In this document: positions 55,397 to 64,000 of the stretch, piece by piece
Layout of the letters: every line of letters begins with the position of its first letter
How positions within the stretch are numbered: position 1 is the stretch's first letter
Origin: an uncultured Bacteroides sp.
Lineage (GTDB): Bacteria; Bacteroidota; Bacteroidia; Bacteroidales; Bacteroidaceae
Length of the DNA: 64,000 nucleotides
Assembly (NCBI GenBank): GCA_900555635.1
Contig: USLU01000001.1
Coordinates: forward strand, 62,001-126,000
Reading direction: 5' to 3'
Translations under genes and position numbers: made by a program
The notes under the pieces: generated by a model
Database searches by the model: none
Told to the model about the DNA's origin: nothing
What the model saw: only the letters and a program-made list of their open reading frames with translations

Positions 55397-57298
55397 CTAC
55401 GTAGTAGTTTCGCTTCCTTTCTTGGTACATTCTATCAATTTGCGATAAAAGGTATGGTGGCTGAGTGTTGCTGCTTCTCCAAGGATGACTAACTTCATTC
55501 TTGCTCTGGTTATGGCCACGTTCATTCTTCTTAAATCATTCAGGAATCCAATCTGTCCGTCTTCATTTGCACGAACAAGGCTGATAAAGATAACATCCCG
55601 TTCTTGTCCTTGAAAACCATCTACTGTGTTAACGGTGAATAGGTTGCGGTAAGGGCGGAGCGTCGCATTCGCCTTTATTTTACTTCGGAGGTATTGCACT
55701 TGTGCTTTATAAGGAGAAATCACCCCGAAGTCTATTCGTTCTTCTAAAATCCGATTGGCTCCTATTTTTTGAATATATTCCTCTAGCTCTTTCAGTAGAA
55801 GATTGGCTTCTTCTTTATTGATGCGTCCGAAAGTTTCTCCTACAAATTCTTCTTTGAAATCCATTTCCGAAGTATCAATCCAGGAAATGGGAGAGTCCCA
55901 GTCTAAAATGCCTCGATGACGGACTTCTGGTGCTGCTTGAAGTTCTCCGTTATAAAACCAGTCGGAAGAAAATCGCATGATTTCTTCGTGCATGCGATAT
56001 TGTATTTTTAATAAAGAGACGGCGGAAGGTTTGTTGGCTACCACTTTTTCCATGAGTGTGTGCTCTAATCCGGCACGGGCTGCTTCATGGCATTTAATAG
56101 TAGGTGGAAGCTGGCAATGGTCGCCAGCTAATATAACTCTGTCCGCTTTGCGGATGGCTATCCAGCAAGCAGCTTCCAACGCTTGGGCTGCTTCGTCTAT
56201 AAATAATGTTCCAAAACGCCGGCCATTTAAAATCCGGTGGTTACTACTAACCAGCGTGGATGCTATGACGTGGGCACTGTCGAATAGTTCGGCATTGATC
56301 TGTACCTCCAGTGCGGTGGCACGATCCCGCAGGCGGCTCATGCGATTACGGATCCCTTCGCGTTCATCGTAGCTGCCACGTCGCCCCCGTCCTCCCAATT
56401 GGCGGAGTTCCTTGCGAATGCTCCACAACTCGGGATAGAGAGGATGATTCTCGAAACGGCGTTCGTAAGTAAAAGACAGCATTTTGTCATTGACCCGGGT
56501 AGGATTACCGATGCGCAGTACATTGACGCCCCGATCTACCAGCTTCTCCGAAATCCAATCGACAGCAGTGTTACTTTGAGCACATACCAGTACTTGAGGC
56601 TCCCGATGCAATGTCTCATAGATAGCTTCTACCAGTGTTGTGGTTTTTCCTGTTCCCGGAGGACCGTGTACGATGGCTACATCCCGGGCGCATAACACCT
56701 TGTTTACGGCTGTTTCCTGAGTGGAGTTCAACCAGGGAAAACGTATGGGATACAGCTCCCGGAATCCGGCTTTCGTGGTTCCTAACAGAGTATCTCTTAA
56801 TTCAGATAAACGATTTCCTTTGGCCCGGAGCACATCTTCCAGTGCCTCAAACATGGTGCGATAAGAAGTTTCGTCGAAGTAGAGTTGTACACCGAGATTT
56901 TCGGTTCCTTGTACGTCCATGACTGCATTGGCACCGGGCATTATCACCGCCATACGCGTCTCGTCGGCATAACTGACGGTAGCTGTAAAATTCATGTAGC
57001 TTATTTTTCCATCTGCCGATTGGCGGAAAAAACATACGGGACGCCCGAATTCAAAATTATGTTCTATATCAGTATCTTCGGTACGTGTAATTTCTATTAC
57101 TAATTGATTCAGAGAATTATAGTAACTTCGTCCGGCAGTGGCAGGATACCAACAAAGTCCCCGTTTCACCTTTCGAGCGACACCCATGTTTTCTGTTTGC
57201 CGTTTGAATTCTTCCTTTTCGTATTCATATTCCATACGTAACAAGAGTTGCTGTTGTTGGAGGTGCAGAATGGGGCTGTTTGAATCTTGTTGTTTCAT
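55397..57298 (-). CDS. SF1B DNA/RNA helicase, Upf1/IGHMBP2-like
   Basis: A 633-residue superfamily 1 helicase. The N-terminal about 200 residues hold an OB-like domain; Walker A is GPPGTGKTTT (residues 212-219), Walker B FIDEAAQALE, motif III GDHCQLPPTI, motif IV SLLKIQYRMHEE, motif V TVDGFQGQERDV, and motif VI NVAITRARMKL. This order matches the Upf1-like family (IGHMBP2-type) that unwinds nucleic acid 5' to 3'. The bacterial role is unclear; DNA repair or RNA processing are possible. Convergent with ilvC and divergent from aconitase. Its -7 element lies only 5 bases before the ATG, which hints at a leaderless mRNA. Confidence 0.9.
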   Translation of the reverse strand: MKQQDSNSPILHLQQQQLLLRMEYEYEKEEFKRQTENMGVARKVKRGLCWYPATAGRSYYNSLNQLVIEITRTEDTDIEHNFEFGRPVCFFRQSADGKISYMNFTATVSYADETRMAVIMPGANAVMDVQGTENLGVQLYFDETSYRTMFEALEDVLRAKGNRLSELRDTLLGTTKAGFRELYPIRFPWLNSTQETAVNKVLCARDVAIVHGPPGTGKTTTLVEAIYETLHREPQVLVCAQSNTAVDWISEKLVDRGVNVLRIGNPTRVNDKMLSFTYERRFENHPLYPELWSIRKELRQLGGRGRRGSYDEREGIRNRMSRLRDRATALEVQINAELFDSAHVIASTLVSSNHRILNGRRFGTLFIDEAAQALEAACWIAIRKADRVILAGDHCQLPPTIKCHEAARAGLEHTLMEKVVANKPSAVSLLKIQYRMHEEIMRFSSDWFYNGELQAAPEVRHRGILDWDSPISWIDTSEMDFKEEFVGETFGRINKEEANLLLKELEEYIQKIGANRILEERIDFGVISPYKAQVQYLRSKIKANATLRPYRNLFTVNTVDGFQGQERDVIFISLVRANEDGQIGFLNDLRRMNVAITRARMKLVILGEAATLSHHTFYRKLIECTKKGSETTT

Positions 57299-57303
57299 GC
57301 TTA

Positions 57304-57311
57304 CAAAGGTA
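57304..57311 (-). promoter_or_regulatory. -7 element (TACCTTTG) for the helicase, adjacent to ATG
   Basis: Exact TAnnTTTG on the minus strand. Its last base is 57304 and the start codon begins at 57298, so transcription would start within a base or two of the ATG. No -33 TTTG is seen. Confidence 0.5.
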
Positions 57312-57433
57312 GTTATTCTTCGCTTTTGCGGGAAGAAATAGTTTATTTTGTTAAACCTTTCTTCACTTTTATTTGTTCATAATATTAAATTGTAACGTTT
57401 ACAACTTCAAAATTAAAAAAAATATAAGTGGCT

Positions 57434-59677
57434 ATGGTGTATGATTTAACAATGCTCAAAGCATTCTATGCAGCTTATGCAGAGAAAATTAAGCAGGTAC
57501 GGACTGTATTGCAACGTCCGTTGACATTAGCAGAGAAAATTTTGTATGCTCATTTGTATAATGAGAAAGAGGTAAAAAACTACAAGCGGGGAGAAGATTA
57601 TGTAAACTTCCGTCCCGATCGTGTAGCTATGCAGGATGCTACTGCACAGATGGCATTACTTCAGTTTATGAATGCAGGGCGTGAGACGGTAGCAGTACCT
57701 TCTACAGTACACTGCGACCATTTGATTCAAGCTTACAAAGGCGCATCGGAAGATATTGCGACGGCTAACAAAACGAATGAGGAGGTTTATAATTTTCTTC
57801 GCGACGTGTCTTCTCGTTATGGCATTGGCTTTTGGCAACCTGGTGCAGGTATTATTCATCAGGTAGTTTTAGAAAACTACGCTTTCCCGGGCGGCATGAT
57901 GGTAGGAACCGATTCGCATACACCCAATGCAGGTGGACTGGGTATGGTTGCCATTGGGGTAGGTGGTGCCGATGCAGTAGATGTTATGACGGGCATGGAG
58001 TGGGAGTTGAAGATGCCCAAGTTGATCGGTGTTCGGCTTACAGGTAAATTGAGCGGTTGGGCTGCTCCGAAAGATGTCATTTTGAAGCTTGCTGGTATCT
58101 TGACAGTAAAGGGCGGAACAAATGCTATTATTGAATATTTTGGTCCGGGAACTGCTTCCTTGTCGGCAACGGGCAAAGCTACCATTTGTAATATGGGTGC
58201 GGAAGTAGGAGCCACCACCTCTTTATTCCCATACGACGAACGTATGGCAGTCTATCTGAAGTCTACAGGTAGGGAAGAAGTGGTAACGATGGCCGACGCC
58301 ATTGCAGCTGATCTTTGCGCTGATGATGAAGTAGTGGCTGATCCGGAGAAGTATTATGATAGAGTGATCGATATTGACCTCTCTTTGCTCGAACCTTATA
58401 TTAATGGTCCGTTTACTCCGGATGCTGCCACACCGATCTCTAAGTTTGCCGAGAAGGTGATTATGAATGGCTATCCTCGTAAGATGGAAGTTGGCTTGAT
58501 AGGTTCATGCACTAATTCATCCTATCAGGATCTGAGTCGTGCCGCTTCTCTTGCCCGCCAGGTAAAAGACAAGAAACTGACTGTTTCCGGTGCACTGATT
58601 GTCAACCCCGGTTCGGAGCAGATACGTGCAACCGCCGAACGTGATGGCATGATTGAAGCTTTCGAAGAAATTGGAGCCACTATCATGGCAAATGCTTGCG
58701 GTCCATGTATCGGTCAGTGGAAACGTTGCACGGACGATCCGGAACGTAAGAACTCCATTGTCACTTCCTTTAACCGTAATTTTGCCAAACGTGCGGATGG
58801 TAATCCCAATACATACGCTTACGTAGCGTCTCCTGAGTTGACAATGGCACTCACCATTGCCGGGGACCTTTGTTTTAATCCATTGAGAGATACCTTGATA
58901 AACCATGACGGGCAACGGGTGAAACTTTCCGAACCGGTGGGTGAAGAACTCCCATCGCATGGATTTATTCATGGCAACATGGGTTATACTGCTCCTGATG
59001 GTGCTAAAGCAGAAGTTACGGTGAATCCGCATTCCGAACGTTTGCAACTACTGGTTCCGTTCCCGGCTTGGGAAGGTACTGACTTGCTGAATATGCCTTT
59101 GCTGATTAAGACACAGGGCAAGTGTACTACCGATCATATTTCGATGGCAGGTCCGTGGCTTCGTTTCCGTGGACATCTTGAAAACATTTCAGATAATATG
59201 TTAATGGGTGCCGTGAATGCTTTTAACGGAGAGACCAATAAAGTATGGAACCGTTCAACCAATACCTATGGAACTGTTTCGGGTACAGCTAAGATGTATA
59301 AATCAGAAGGGATTCCCTCTATGGTTGTTGCCGAAGAGAATTATGGCGAAGGTTCCAGTCGTGAACATGCAGCCATGGAGCCACGATTCCTCAATGTAAG
59401 GGTGATTCTGGCAAAGAGTTTTGCCCGTATCCACGAAACGAACCTGAAGAAACAAGGCATGCTTGCCCTTACCTTTATTAATAAGGAAGATTATGACAAG
59501 ATACAGGAGCACGACCTGCTCTCCGTTATCGGATTGATGGATTTTGCTCCGGGAAAGAATTTGGAAGTAGTTCTTCATCACGAAGACGGTTCCAAAGAAA
59601 GCTTCCCGGTGCAACATACTTATAATGAACAGCAGATAGGTTGGTTCCGTGCCGGCTCTGCACTTAACGCACGATAA
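57434..59677 (+). CDS. acn: Aconitate hydratase
   Basis: A 747-residue [4Fe-4S] aconitase, interconverting citrate and isocitrate. The start at ATG 57434 (MVYDL) is preferred to the GTG two codons earlier. Cluster cysteines are in LIGSCTNSSYQD and CGPCIGQWKRC; STVHCDHLI and GTDSHTPNAGG are active-site blocks; the mobile domain carries EENYGEGSSREHAAMEPR. It is of the mitochondrial type, shorter than AcnA of E. coli. It is the first gene of the acn-icd-gltA operon, with icd 2 bases downstream. Confidence 0.96.
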   Translation: MVYDLTMLKAFYAAYAEKIKQVRTVLQRPLTLAEKILYAHLYNEKEVKNYKRGEDYVNFRPDRVAMQDATAQMALLQFMNAGRETVAVPSTVHCDHLIQAYKGASEDIATANKTNEEVYNFLRDVSSRYGIGFWQPGAGIIHQVVLENYAFPGGMMVGTDSHTPNAGGLGMVAIGVGGADAVDVMTGMEWELKMPKLIGVRLTGKLSGWAAPKDVILKLAGILTVKGGTNAIIEYFGPGTASLSATGKATICNMGAEVGATTSLFPYDERMAVYLKSTGREEVVTMADAIAADLCADDEVVADPEKYYDRVIDIDLSLLEPYINGPFTPDAATPISKFAEKVIMNGYPRKMEVGLIGSCTNSSYQDLSRAASLARQVKDKKLTVSGALIVNPGSEQIRATAERDGMIEAFEEIGATIMANACGPCIGQWKRCTDDPERKNSIVTSFNRNFAKRADGNPNTYAYVASPELTMALTIAGDLCFNPLRDTLINHDGQRVKLSEPVGEELPSHGFIHGNMGYTAPDGAKAEVTVNPHSERLQLLVPFPAWEGTDLLNMPLLIKTQGKCTTDHISMAGPWLRFRGHLENISDNMLMGAVNAFNGETNKVWNRSTNTYGTVSGTAKMYKSEGIPSMVVAEENYGEGSSREHAAMEPRFLNVRVILAKSFARIHETNLKKQGMLALTFINKEDYDKIQEHDLLSVIGLMDFAPGKNLEVVLHHEDGSKESFPVQHTYNEQQIGWFRAGSALNAR

Positions 59678-59679
59678 AT

Positions 59680-60861
59680 ATGGAAAAAATTACCGTACCT
59701 TTTATTACAGGTGATGGAGTAGGGGCCGAAGTGACTCCCTCCATGCAGGCAGTTGTGAATGCCGCTCTCAAGAAAGCATACAACGGCGAACGTAGTATAG
59801 AATGGAAAGAAGTGCTGGCAGGCGAACGTGCTTTCAATGAAACCGGTTCTTGGTTGCCGGAGGAAACCATGGAAGCCTTCCGTACTTATAAAGTAGGTAT
59901 TAAAGGCCCTTTGACAACTCCCATCGGTGGTGGCATCCGTTCTTTGAACGTGGCTCTGCGCCAGACACTCGATTTGTATGTTTGTCTCCGTCCGGTGCGT
60001 TGGTACAAAGGAATTGTCTCACCGATAAAAGAGCCGCAGAAAGTGAATATGTGCGTATTTCGTGAGAATACAGAAGATATTTATGCCGGAATAGAATGGG
60101 AGGCCGGTACTCCGGAAGCTGAGAAGTTCTACCGTTTTCTGCATGATGAAATGGGCGTAACGAAAGTTCGTTTCCCGGAAACCTCTTCCTTTGGCGTGAA
60201 ACCGGTTTCCCGAGAGGGAACCGAACGTTTGGTACGTGCCGCTTGTGAGTATGCGCTCAAACATAATTTGCCCTCCGTGACTTTAGTACATAAAGGGAAT
60301 ATCATGAAGTTCACCGAAGGTGGTTTTAAGAAATGGGGTTATGAATTGGCCGAACGTGAGTTTGGAAAAGAAATAGCCGAAGGTCGTTTGCTCATCAAAG
60401 ACTGCATTGCCGATGCTTTCTTGCAGAATACCTTGCTCGTCCCCGAAGAATACTCCGTTATCGCTACATTGAACCTGAACGGCGATTACATCTCTGACCA
60501 ATTGGCGGCGATGGTGGGCGGTATCGGCATTGCTCCCGGCGCCAATATCAATTACAAGACAAGACACGCCATCTTCGAGGCTACCCACGGCACTGCTCCC
60601 AACATTGCGGGAAAAGATATCGTGAACCCCTGTTCCATCATCCTTTCGGCTGTGATGATGCTCGAATTCTTTGGCTGGAATGAGGCTGCATCTTTGATAG
60701 AGAAGGCGTTGGAGCAAAACTTTATGAATGCCCGCGCAACGGTGGACCTCGCTCGTTTTATGCCCGGTGGTGTTTCTTTATCTACAACTGAATTTACCCG
60801 CGAGATTGTTGAAAAGATTGAAGCTCATCAATTATTAACCGAAGCAGGATATACCTGCTAA
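59680..60861 (+). CDS. icd: Isocitrate dehydrogenase (NADP-type)
   Basis: A 393-residue decarboxylating dehydrogenase making 2-oxoglutarate from isocitrate. TPIGGGIRSLNVALRQ contains the serine that E. coli phosphorylates; CVFRENTEDIYAGIEWE is the substrate loop; GTAPNIAGKDIVNPCS precedes the cofactor site. The start codon lies 2 bases after the aconitase stop, showing translational coupling. Together with acn and gltA it makes 2-oxoglutarate for glutamate synthesis, the oxidative arm that works beside the reductive fumarate arm in Bacteroides. Confidence 0.95.
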   Translation: MEKITVPFITGDGVGAEVTPSMQAVVNAALKKAYNGERSIEWKEVLAGERAFNETGSWLPEETMEAFRTYKVGIKGPLTTPIGGGIRSLNVALRQTLDLYVCLRPVRWYKGIVSPIKEPQKVNMCVFRENTEDIYAGIEWEAGTPEAEKFYRFLHDEMGVTKVRFPETSSFGVKPVSREGTERLVRAACEYALKHNLPSVTLVHKGNIMKFTEGGFKKWGYELAEREFGKEIAEGRLLIKDCIADAFLQNTLLVPEEYSVIATLNLNGDYISDQLAAMVGGIGIAPGANINYKTRHAIFEATHGTAPNIAGKDIVNPCSIILSAVMMLEFFGWNEAASLIEKALEQNFMNARATVDLARFMPGGVSLSTTEFTREIVEKIEAHQLLTEAGYTC

Positions 60862-60896
60862 ACTCCAATTTATAATACTTTAAAACTATAGTTATC

Positions 60897-62240
60897 ATGA
60901 AGAAAGAATATTTAATTTATAAGCTATCTGAAGATTTGAAAGAAGCAACCCGGATTGAGAATGAGCTGTTCAAGAAGTTTGATGTGAAGCGTGGTCTGCG
61001 CAATGAGGATGGAACAGGTGTATTGGTAGGACTTACAAAAGTTGGTAATGTGGTTGGTTATGAACGTATTCCCGGTGGAGGTTTGAAGCCCATTCCCGGC
61101 AAACTGTTCTATCGTAACTATGATGTAGAGGATTTGGTGCATGCCACCATTAAAGAGAAGCGCTTCGGCTTTGAAGAGGTAGCTTATCTTTTACTTTCGG
61201 GTCGCTTGCCCGATAAAGAAGAACTGGCTTCTTTCCTGGAACTGATTAATGATAACATGCCTTTGGAACAGAAAACAAAGATGAACATCATCGAGCTCGA
61301 AGGAAACAACATCATGAACATTCTCTCACGCAGTGTACTCGAAATGTATCGATTTGACCCGAATGCGGATGATACTTCCCGTGATAACCTGATGCGCCAG
61401 AGTATAGAATTGATTTCCAAGTTCCCCACTATCATCGCATACGCTTATAATATGCTACGCCACGCTACTCATGGACGTTCGCTGCATATTCGCCATCCGC
61501 AGGAGAACCTCTCTATCGCCGAGAATTTCCTATATATGTTGAAGAAAGATTATACCGAACTGGAAGCCCGTACACTCGACCTCCTGTTAGTGCTTCAAGC
61601 AGAACATGGTGGTGGTAATAACTCTACTTTTACCGTGCGTGTTACTTCTTCTACCGGCACAGATACCTATTCTTCCATAGCAGCAGGTATCGGCTCGTTG
61701 AAGGGCCCGCTTCATGGAGGTGCCAATATTCAGGTTGCCGATATGTTCCATCATTTGCAGGAGAATATCCATGATTGGACCAATGTCGAGGAAATAGATA
61801 CTTACTATACTCGCATGCTGAATAAGGAAGCATACGATAAGAGCGGATTGATTTATGGCATCGGTCATGCTGTTTACACTATTTCCGATCCACGTGCCCT
61901 CTTATTGAAAGAATTGGCTCGTGATCTTGCCCGCGAAAAAGGAAAAGAACGTGAATTTGCCTTCCTTGAACTGTTGGAAGATCGCGCTATCGATGTATTT
62001 GGTCGTGTAAAGAATAACGGAAAGACCGTTTCGAGCAACGTTGATTTTTATTCAGGCTTTGTATATGAGATGATTGGTTTGCCTCAGGAAATCTTCACTC
62101 CGCTGTTTGCTATGGCCCGTATCGTAGGCTGGTGTGCTCACCGCAACGAAGAATTGACTTTCGAAGGCAAGCGTATCATTCGTCCGGCTTATAAGAACGT
62201 GTTGGAAGAGACACCTTACGTACCTATCAAGAAGAGATAA
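60897..62240 (+). CDS. gltA: Citrate synthase
   Basis: A 447-residue citrate synthase that condenses oxaloacetate and acetyl-CoA. Catalytic histidines are seen in LQAEHGGGNNSTFTVR and GIGHAVYTISDPRA, and the family block SLKGPLHGGANIQV lies between them; SSNVDFYSGFVYEMIGLP contains the catalytic Asp. It is about 10-20 residues longer than GltA of E. coli. Last gene of the operon, 35 bases after icd. A large palindrome follows 97 bases downstream. Confidence 0.95.
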   Translation: MKKEYLIYKLSEDLKEATRIENELFKKFDVKRGLRNEDGTGVLVGLTKVGNVVGYERIPGGGLKPIPGKLFYRNYDVEDLVHATIKEKRFGFEEVAYLLLSGRLPDKEELASFLELINDNMPLEQKTKMNIIELEGNNIMNILSRSVLEMYRFDPNADDTSRDNLMRQSIELISKFPTIIAYAYNMLRHATHGRSLHIRHPQENLSIAENFLYMLKKDYTELEARTLDLLLVLQAEHGGGNNSTFTVRVTSSTGTDTYSSIAAGIGSLKGPLHGGANIQVADMFHHLQENIHDWTNVEEIDTYYTRMLNKEAYDKSGLIYGIGHAVYTISDPRALLLKELARDLAREKGKEREFAFLELLEDRAIDVFGRVKNNGKTVSSNVDFYSGFVYEMIGLPQEIFTPLFAMARIVGWCAHRNEELTFEGKRIIRPAYKNVLEETPYVPIKKR

Positions 62241-62337
62241 TCGTTAAGCTTTAAAGTAACTAATGTTAAGAGGCATTGCTGCGATGGTTAAGTAACCGGA
62301 AGGTAATGCCTTATTCTTTCCATCATGGAGAAAGTTT

Positions 62338-62401
62338 CTTTCCACCACGGTGTACTTTTCTTTCCACCACGGTGGAAAGAAAAGTACACCGTGGTGGAAA
62401 G
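62338..62401. repeat. 64-bp near-perfect palindrome (31-bp arms, 2-bp loop)
   Basis: The left arm (62338-62368) and right arm (62371-62401) are exact reverse complements with only AC between them; similarity extends imperfectly a few bases outward. Each arm itself contains CTTTCCACC-type segments twice. No long T-run follows. It occupies most of the 278-base gap 62241-62518, whose only other recognisable signal is a -7 element. Confidence 0.85.
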
Positions 62402-62490
62402 AAAAGTTCTTCGCATCTTTACTCCTTAGCGTTCGTAGGCTTTTTTCTTAATAATCGCAGGATGGAAGGCTAATTTTCATAGGTTTTCCT

Positions 62491-62498
62491 TATATTTG
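62491..62498 (+). promoter_or_regulatory. -7 element (TATATTTG) for the steroid reductase-like gene
   Basis: Exact TAnnTTTG, 20 bases before the start codon at 62519. A -33 element is not clear. Confidence 0.55.
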
Positions 62499-62518
62499 TC
62501 GTACTTAAACAAGAAGCT

Positions 62519-63285
62519 ATGAATCAGGAGTATTTTCAAATTTTATTATGGGTAATGGGTGCAGTGGCATTCTTTGTATTTATTGCACTCTATTTTGTCA
62601 AAGCAGGTTATGGAATGTTCCGCACTTCTTCATGGGGATTTTCAATTAATAATAAACTAGCATGGATGCTGATGGAAGCGCCTGTGTTCATTATTATGTT
62701 TTGGCTATGAAGAGTGGAGTGGGTTTTTCTTTGCCTGAATATTTCTTTTTCCTGCTGTTCCAATTGCATTATCTTCAGCGAGCGTTTATTTTCCCATTCA
62801 TGCTGAAGGGAAATAGCCGGATGCCGATAGCCATAATGTCGATGGGGATTTTATTCAATGTTTTGAATGGAATTATGCAAGCCGGCGGATTGTTTTATTT
62901 TGCTCCGGAGGGTTTGTATGCTGCCGGAACTGCCTATCTGTTGAAGCCTCATGCATTAATCGGTATATTCCTGTTCTTCCTGGGTATGGGTATAAATCTT
63001 CATTCCGATCATGTGATACGCCACCTTCGTAAACCGGGAGATACGAAACATTATTTGCCGGCTGGCGGATTGTACCGATATGTCACCTCTGCCAACTATT
63101 TCGGAGAACTGGTAGAATGGACAGGATTTGCCATTCTTACGTCTTCGACTGCGGCTTGGGTGTTTGTGTGGTGGACGTTTGCTAACCTTGTTCCTCGTGC
63201 TAACGCAATTTATCATCGTTACCGGGAGGAATTTGGAACTGAAGCAGTGGGAAAACGTAAGCGTATAATACCATTTATATATTGA
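62519..63285 (+). pseudogene. 3-oxo-5-alpha-steroid 4-dehydrogenase-like membrane protein, frameshifted or split
   Basis: Two overlapping frames together make one steroid 5-alpha-reductase family protein of about 255 residues, the usual length. Part 1 (62519-62710, 63 residues) holds the first membrane helix and the N-terminal block (FRTSSWGFSINNKLAWMLM). Part 2 continues from 62707 (MKSGVGFSLPEYFFFLL) to 63285 with five more helices and the C-terminal motif GGLYRYVTSANYFGELVEW. At 62707-62710 the stop TGA of part 1 and an ATG overlap as ATGA. A missing base would explain it, but translational coupling or -1 frameshifting could still give both halves. Such enzymes reduce the 4,5 double bond of 3-oxo-steroids. 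The next gene, 16 bases on, is an Old Yellow Enzyme-type reductase. Confidence 0.8.
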
Positions 63286-63301
63286 ATTTGAATAAGATAG
63301 G

Positions 63302-64000
63302 ATGGAATCTAAATTATTTACACCGGTCACTCTTGGTCCGTTGACTTTACGGAATCGAACGATCCGTTCTGCAGCCTTCGAAAGTATGTGCCCGGGAAAT
63401 GTACCTTCGGATATGTTACTCGATTATCATCGTTCTGTAGCAGCGGGAGGTGTTGGAATGACTACTATTGCCTATGCAGCAGTTACACAAAGCGGACTTT
63501 CTTTTGACCGCCAGTTGTGGATGCGTCCCGAAATAATACCGGGTCTGCGGCGTATAACGGATGCTGTACATGCCGAAGGTGCGGCGGCGGGTATTCAGCT
63601 GGGACATTGTGGTAATATGTCGCATAAAAGTATTTGTGGTTGTACCCCTGTGGGAGCCAGTGGAGGTTTCAACCTCTATTCTCCTACATTTGTCCGTGGG
63701 CTTCAAGCAGATGAATTACCGGATTTGGCGCGAGCCTATGGACGTTCAGTGAATCTTGCCCGTGAAGCCGGCTTTGATTCTGTTGAAATACATGCAGGGC
63801 ACGGATATCTTATCAGCCAGTTTCTTTCTCCATCTACCAATCATCGTAAAGACGAATTCGGTGGTTCTTTGGAAAACCGGATGCGTTTTATGGATATGGT
63901 AATGGATGAAGTGATGAAGGCTGCCGGAAGCGATATCGCTGTGTTGGTGAAGATGAATATGCGTGACGGCTTTCGTGGAGGTATGGAGATGGATGAGACT
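63302..64000 (+). CDS. NADH:flavin oxidoreductase (Old Yellow Enzyme family), 3' truncated by window
   Basis: The frame is open from ATG 63302 to the window end, 233 codons. FTPVTLGPLTLRNRTIRSAA is the characteristic start of the family; IQLGHCGNMSH and VEIHAGHGYLISQFLSP are flavin and substrate-binding blocks (the His pair), and TNHRKDEFGGSLENRMRF continues the TIM barrel. The group includes enoate reductases and the BaiCD/BaiH-type enzymes that reduce 3-oxo-delta4 bile acids. Whether a C-terminal iron-sulfur/NAD domain exists cannot be seen. It lies 16 bases after the steroid 5-alpha-reductase-like gene, so they are cotranscribed. Confidence 0.9.
   Translation, partial: MESKLFTPVTLGPLTLRNRTIRSAAFESMCPGNVPSDMLLDYHRSVAAGGVGMTTIAYAAVTQSGLSFDRQLWMRPEIIPGLRRITDAVHAEGAAAGIQLGHCGNMSHKSICGCTPVGASGGFNLYSPTFVRGLQADELPDLARAYGRSVNLAREAGFDSVEIHAGHGYLISQFLSPSTNHRKDEFGGSLENRMRFMDMVMDEVMKAAGSDIAVLVKMNMRDGFRGGMEMDET

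Noticed and set aside
62276..62473. 65-residue frame across the palindrome
   Set aside because: Its sequence is mostly a translation of the inverted repeat, so it is not a plausible protein.
1..64000. tRNA or rRNA genes, prophage, intact IS
   Set aside because: Read for cloverleaf-like clusters, integrases and transposases; none seen, though short tRNAs could be missed by eye.

Overview
The window looks like a chromosomal segment of a gut Bacteroides, most like the B. thetaiotaomicron group. The evidence is paired SusC/SusD outer-membrane glycan importers, a hybrid two-component system (HTCS) regulator, serine-type sulfatases, Bacteroides-style promoters (TTTG, about 19-21 nt, TAnnTTTG) and a near absence of Shine-Dalgarno sequences. 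No tRNA, rRNA, CRISPR array, prophage or intact insertion sequence was seen. 

Layout. 1-4.8 kb: the 3' end of methylmalonyl-CoA mutase, a stand-alone sensor kinase, and a DUF3575/DUF3868 pair of the kind that usually precedes fimbrillin genes. 4.9-14 kb: housekeeping genes, mostly on the minus strand (sulfatase, topB, Nudix hydrolase, CPBP protease, anmK, M20 dipeptidase, aroC), with two unusual repeat structures. 14-14.8 kb: a gene-free stretch with inverted repeats and a 22-bp periodic motif array, upstream of a lipoprotein gene. 16.3-18.3 kb: an L-cysteine desulfidase/serine dehydratase family gene and slyD. 

18.4-48.8 kb: a large polysaccharide utilization locus (PUL). It holds a PL8 lyase on the minus strand, then a GH105 hydrolase fused to a heparinase II/III-like domain, SusC1/SusD1, a sulfatase, SusC2/SusD2, a probable surface glycan-binding lipoprotein, a GH141-like beta-helix protein with a PDZ domain, an HTCS regulator, a GH29 fucosidase, a second GH105 and a GH2 enzyme. 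Lyases would create unsaturated uronides, GH105 would remove them, and the sulfatase, fucosidase and GH2 would trim the rest. The target is probably a sulfated, fucose-containing, uronic-acid-rich polysaccharide. Two operons of this PUL start with the same 84-bp promoter module. 

49.1-55.3 kb: a branched-chain amino acid operon (ilvD, ilvB, ilvN, an acyl-ACP thioesterase, ilvC). It is preceded by what reads as a complete transcription attenuator: a 24-codon leader peptide rich in Ile/Val/Leu, an antiterminator and a terminator. This is the clearest regulatory discovery in the window. 55.4-62.2 kb: an SF1 helicase, then acn-icd-gltA, the oxidative branch from citrate to 2-oxoglutarate. 62.2-64 kb: a 31-bp-arm palindrome, a frameshifted steroid 5-alpha-reductase-like gene, and the start of an Old Yellow Enzyme-family reductase. 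That pair resembles the bile acid/steroid reductase clusters reported in gut Bacteroidota.
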